42,005 bases of DNA from contig JAUXTU010000017.1 in NCBI GenBank assembly GCA_030679145.1, positions 1 to 42,005 of the forward strand, given 5' to 3'. Below are positions 40,535-42,005 of the stretch, one piece after another. Made by a program: the position numbers and the translations under genes. Within the stretch, counting starts at the first letter, position 1; every line of letters begins with the position of its first letter. Source of the DNA: Bacteroidota bacterium (GTDB lineage Bacteria; Bacteroidota; Ignavibacteria; UBA10030; UBA8401). The notes beneath the pieces were generated by a model. That model saw only the letters and a list, made by a program, of their open reading frames with translations, searched no databases and was not told where the DNA came from.

Positions 40535-42005
40535 TTACAGCCGATCATTATTCTGCTTTGTCAATTTAATATCCTGCAATTGCGGAGCTTTCACTTTTAT
40601 TTCAAACCGATAGCCGGAATATGGTCCGATAGGACTCCATTGAAAATTCATCAGCCAGCAATGGAGATCGCGGGAAATATTCATTTGCGGAGCGGCGAAT
40701 TGTTTTGAGACGATATCGTAACTTGATGACGCAGTGAATTTCCAGTTCTCAGTCAGATTAAAATCCAAACTGCCGCTGACATTTGCGGAGCGAAATTTTT
40801 GATTTGGATTATCTTGACTTTGTGAGAAATTAAAACTTAATGATAAACTCCACGGGATACTGAAATCCGGTTCCGGTGAATCATAAATCCCTTTATATCC
40901 GCTAAAGTTTTGATTGCGCTCATTATCGGCAACGCGTGCACTGTCATCTACATCCTGTTGTGTCTCAGGCAGTTTTTTTTCACCCCTGAGCGACGTTGAA
41001 AGACTTAGAGAAAAATATGTTAACTGTGCAATTCCTTTTCCCTGTTCTATTAGATATCGATTAACGCGGGTCTTTGCTGTTTGATCGAATTCATACAAAT
41101 TAAAATTCGCAGAACCGCCAATGCCTAGAATTGTGCCGATATCAGTTCTAAAACTGGTAGAGATTTGAGAAAACTTTAATGTATCTGCTACAAAATTATA
41201 ACTTGCAGAAGCTCCTAAATTCAATAACTGATATTTCTGTTCTTTCTCTGTTGTGTCTTTTGCTGATGTCTTCGTTTCAAAAACATTCCCTACAGACATT
41301 CCGATTGACTGCGATTCATATGCAGATGCAGAGCCATAAAGCCCTTTTGCAAAGCGATCAAATTTTTGTTCGTTCCCGAATTTATCTTTGTATCGGCCAA
41401 AATAGCCGTATTGTTTTTCTGAAAAATCAGGAATGTATGTATAACTGACTACAGGCGTAATCGTGTGCCGAAATCCCGATAATCCGGGAATTGGTGAATT
41501 TAACATTCCATACAATTTTGTTGAAATGCTTACTCCGGTTGAAAATGTACGCACCGCTGCAAAACCATATTTGTCGACAAGAATAGGTCTGCCTAATGTA
41601 TCAAGTCCTTTGTATGTAAGACTCTTGTCATACCATTTTTCATTATAACTGAATTGCGGGGCAATGGTAAAATATCCGGCTTTCGGTGCGAAGTTAAATG
41701 ATAGATTGTGATTGATCCCTTGGCGTTGATCATAGATAAACGGAAGTGTGTCTACACTTCGAGTTTTGTTATCAATTCTCTGTGCGCTCGCACCATAATT
41801 CATTCCTATCATTTCATACCATGAATAACTCGATTCTGAAGTATTCTTTTGTTTCCCGAATCTGAACGGATAACTTTGGGAATGATTGAATGAAATAGAA
41901 GGTAGCGTATTAGTAATCGAACCAGTGATAAGATTTTGCGTTCGGTTGATATTCACGCTCATACTGTTGCTCGTTCCCTCCCAATTTTTTGATAAACTTG
42001 CATTT
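40535..42005 (-). CDS. lptD: LptD-like outer-membrane LPS-assembly protein, C-terminal part (partial)
   Basis: The frame is open to the right window edge; the part seen is about 490 aa of amphipathic beta strands with alternating aromatic and polar residues. The text TGSITNTLPSISFNHSQSYP, FNFAPKAGYFTIAPQFSYNE, FRHTITPVVSYTYIPDFSEK and ENWKFTASSSYDIVSKQFAA is typical of the Bacteroidota LptD barrel, which inserts LPS in the outer leaflet. An internal ATG at 41962 is not the true start, because NASLSKNWEGTSNS continues upstream in frame. The N-terminal OstA-like domain is outside the window. The stop is TAA after KQNNDRL or nearby. Confidence 0.8.
   Translation of the reverse strand, partial: NASLSKNWEGTSNSMSVNINRTQNLITGSITNTLPSISFNHSQSYPFRFGKQKNTSESSYSWYEMIGMNYGASAQRIDNKTRSVDTLPFIYDQRQGINHNLSFNFAPKAGYFTIAPQFSYNEKWYDKSLTYKGLDTLGRPILVDKYGFAAVRTFSTGVSISTKLYGMLNSPIPGLSGFRHTITPVVSYTYIPDFSEKQYGYFGRYKDKFGNEQKFDRFAKGLYGSASAYESQSIGMSVGNVFETKTSAKDTTEKEQKYQLLNLGASASYNFVADTLKFSQISTSFRTDIGTILGIGGSANFNLYEFDQTAKTRVNRYLIEQGKGIAQLTYFSLSLSTSLRGEKKLPETQQDVDDSARVADNERNQNFSGYKGIYDSPEPDFSIPWSLSLSFNFSQSQDNPNQKFRSANVSGSLDFNLTENWKFTASSSYDIVSKQFAAPQMNISRDLHCWLMNFQWSPIGPYSGYRFEIKVKAPQLQDIKLTKQNNDRL

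Noticed and set aside
41962-41962. ATG at 41962 as the start of the outer-membrane protein
   Set aside because: The frame stays open upstream to the window edge with barrel-like text and no signal peptide after this ATG.

Overview
The window comes from an AT-rich (by eye) bacterial genome of the Bacteroidota/Ignavibacteria/Chlorobi (FCB) lineage. The evidence is two secreted proteins with a C-terminal type IX secretion sorting domain of the PNPFNPxT kind, a PorQ-type outer-membrane protein, an ExbB-ExbD-ExbD-TonB cassette, an LptD-like barrel and many Bacteroidota-style lipoproteins. Ignavibacteria is my best guess. No rRNA, tRNA or CRISPR array was seen.

Layout. 1-805: accB (cut by the window edge) and efp on the minus strand. 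806-4900: an accessory patch with small secreted proteins, a HEPN-like protein, palindromic repeats, a second degraded copy of the purM 3' end next to an orphan HicB antitoxin, intact purM, and a RelE/ParE toxin-antitoxin pair. 4901-7303: an overlapping trio of FAH-family hydrolase, K+ channel with RCK domain, and a stand-alone cyclic-nucleotide-binding protein. 7336-12568: a PIN-domain toxin with partner, valS, and a fused pabB-pabC whose 5' end contains a strong terminator-like hairpin. 12605-18671: a secreted beta-propeller-like T9SS cargo, deoC, an active aldehyde dehydrogenase, a half-length catalytically dead aldehyde dehydrogenase, and two SPOR-domain envelope proteins, packed with overlaps. 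18672-21460: an Ig-like lipoprotein and PorQ, divergently transcribed.

21540-29470 is mostly a minus-strand run: DUF2520 dehydrogenase, PHP phosphatase, a small membrane-anchored protein, glyQS, CPBP protease, TPR protein and ZIP metal transporter, with a DNRLRE T9SS cargo and inorganic pyrophosphatase just upstream. 29482-30826 is an IS3-family element with inverted repeats, a 3-bp target duplication, a canonical slippery heptamer and a damaged orfB. It sits 11 bp upstream of ppa.

37764 down to 30888 looks like one envelope operon: STAS protein, ExbB, two ExbDs, TonB, a small membrane protein, a PstS-like lipoprotein without ABC permease genes, a large TPR protein and a tandem-domain lipoprotein. 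The window ends with a YyaL/DUF255 thioredoxin-fold protein, a four-helix-bundle protein flanked by inverted repeats, and the C-terminal part of LptD.

The points most worth a second look are the TonB/PstS-like/STAS operon, the split channel plus cyclic-nucleotide sensor, the pseudo-aldehyde dehydrogenase beside deoC, the terminator hairpin inside the start of pabBC, a probable ATT start codon, and the purM 3'-end duplication.
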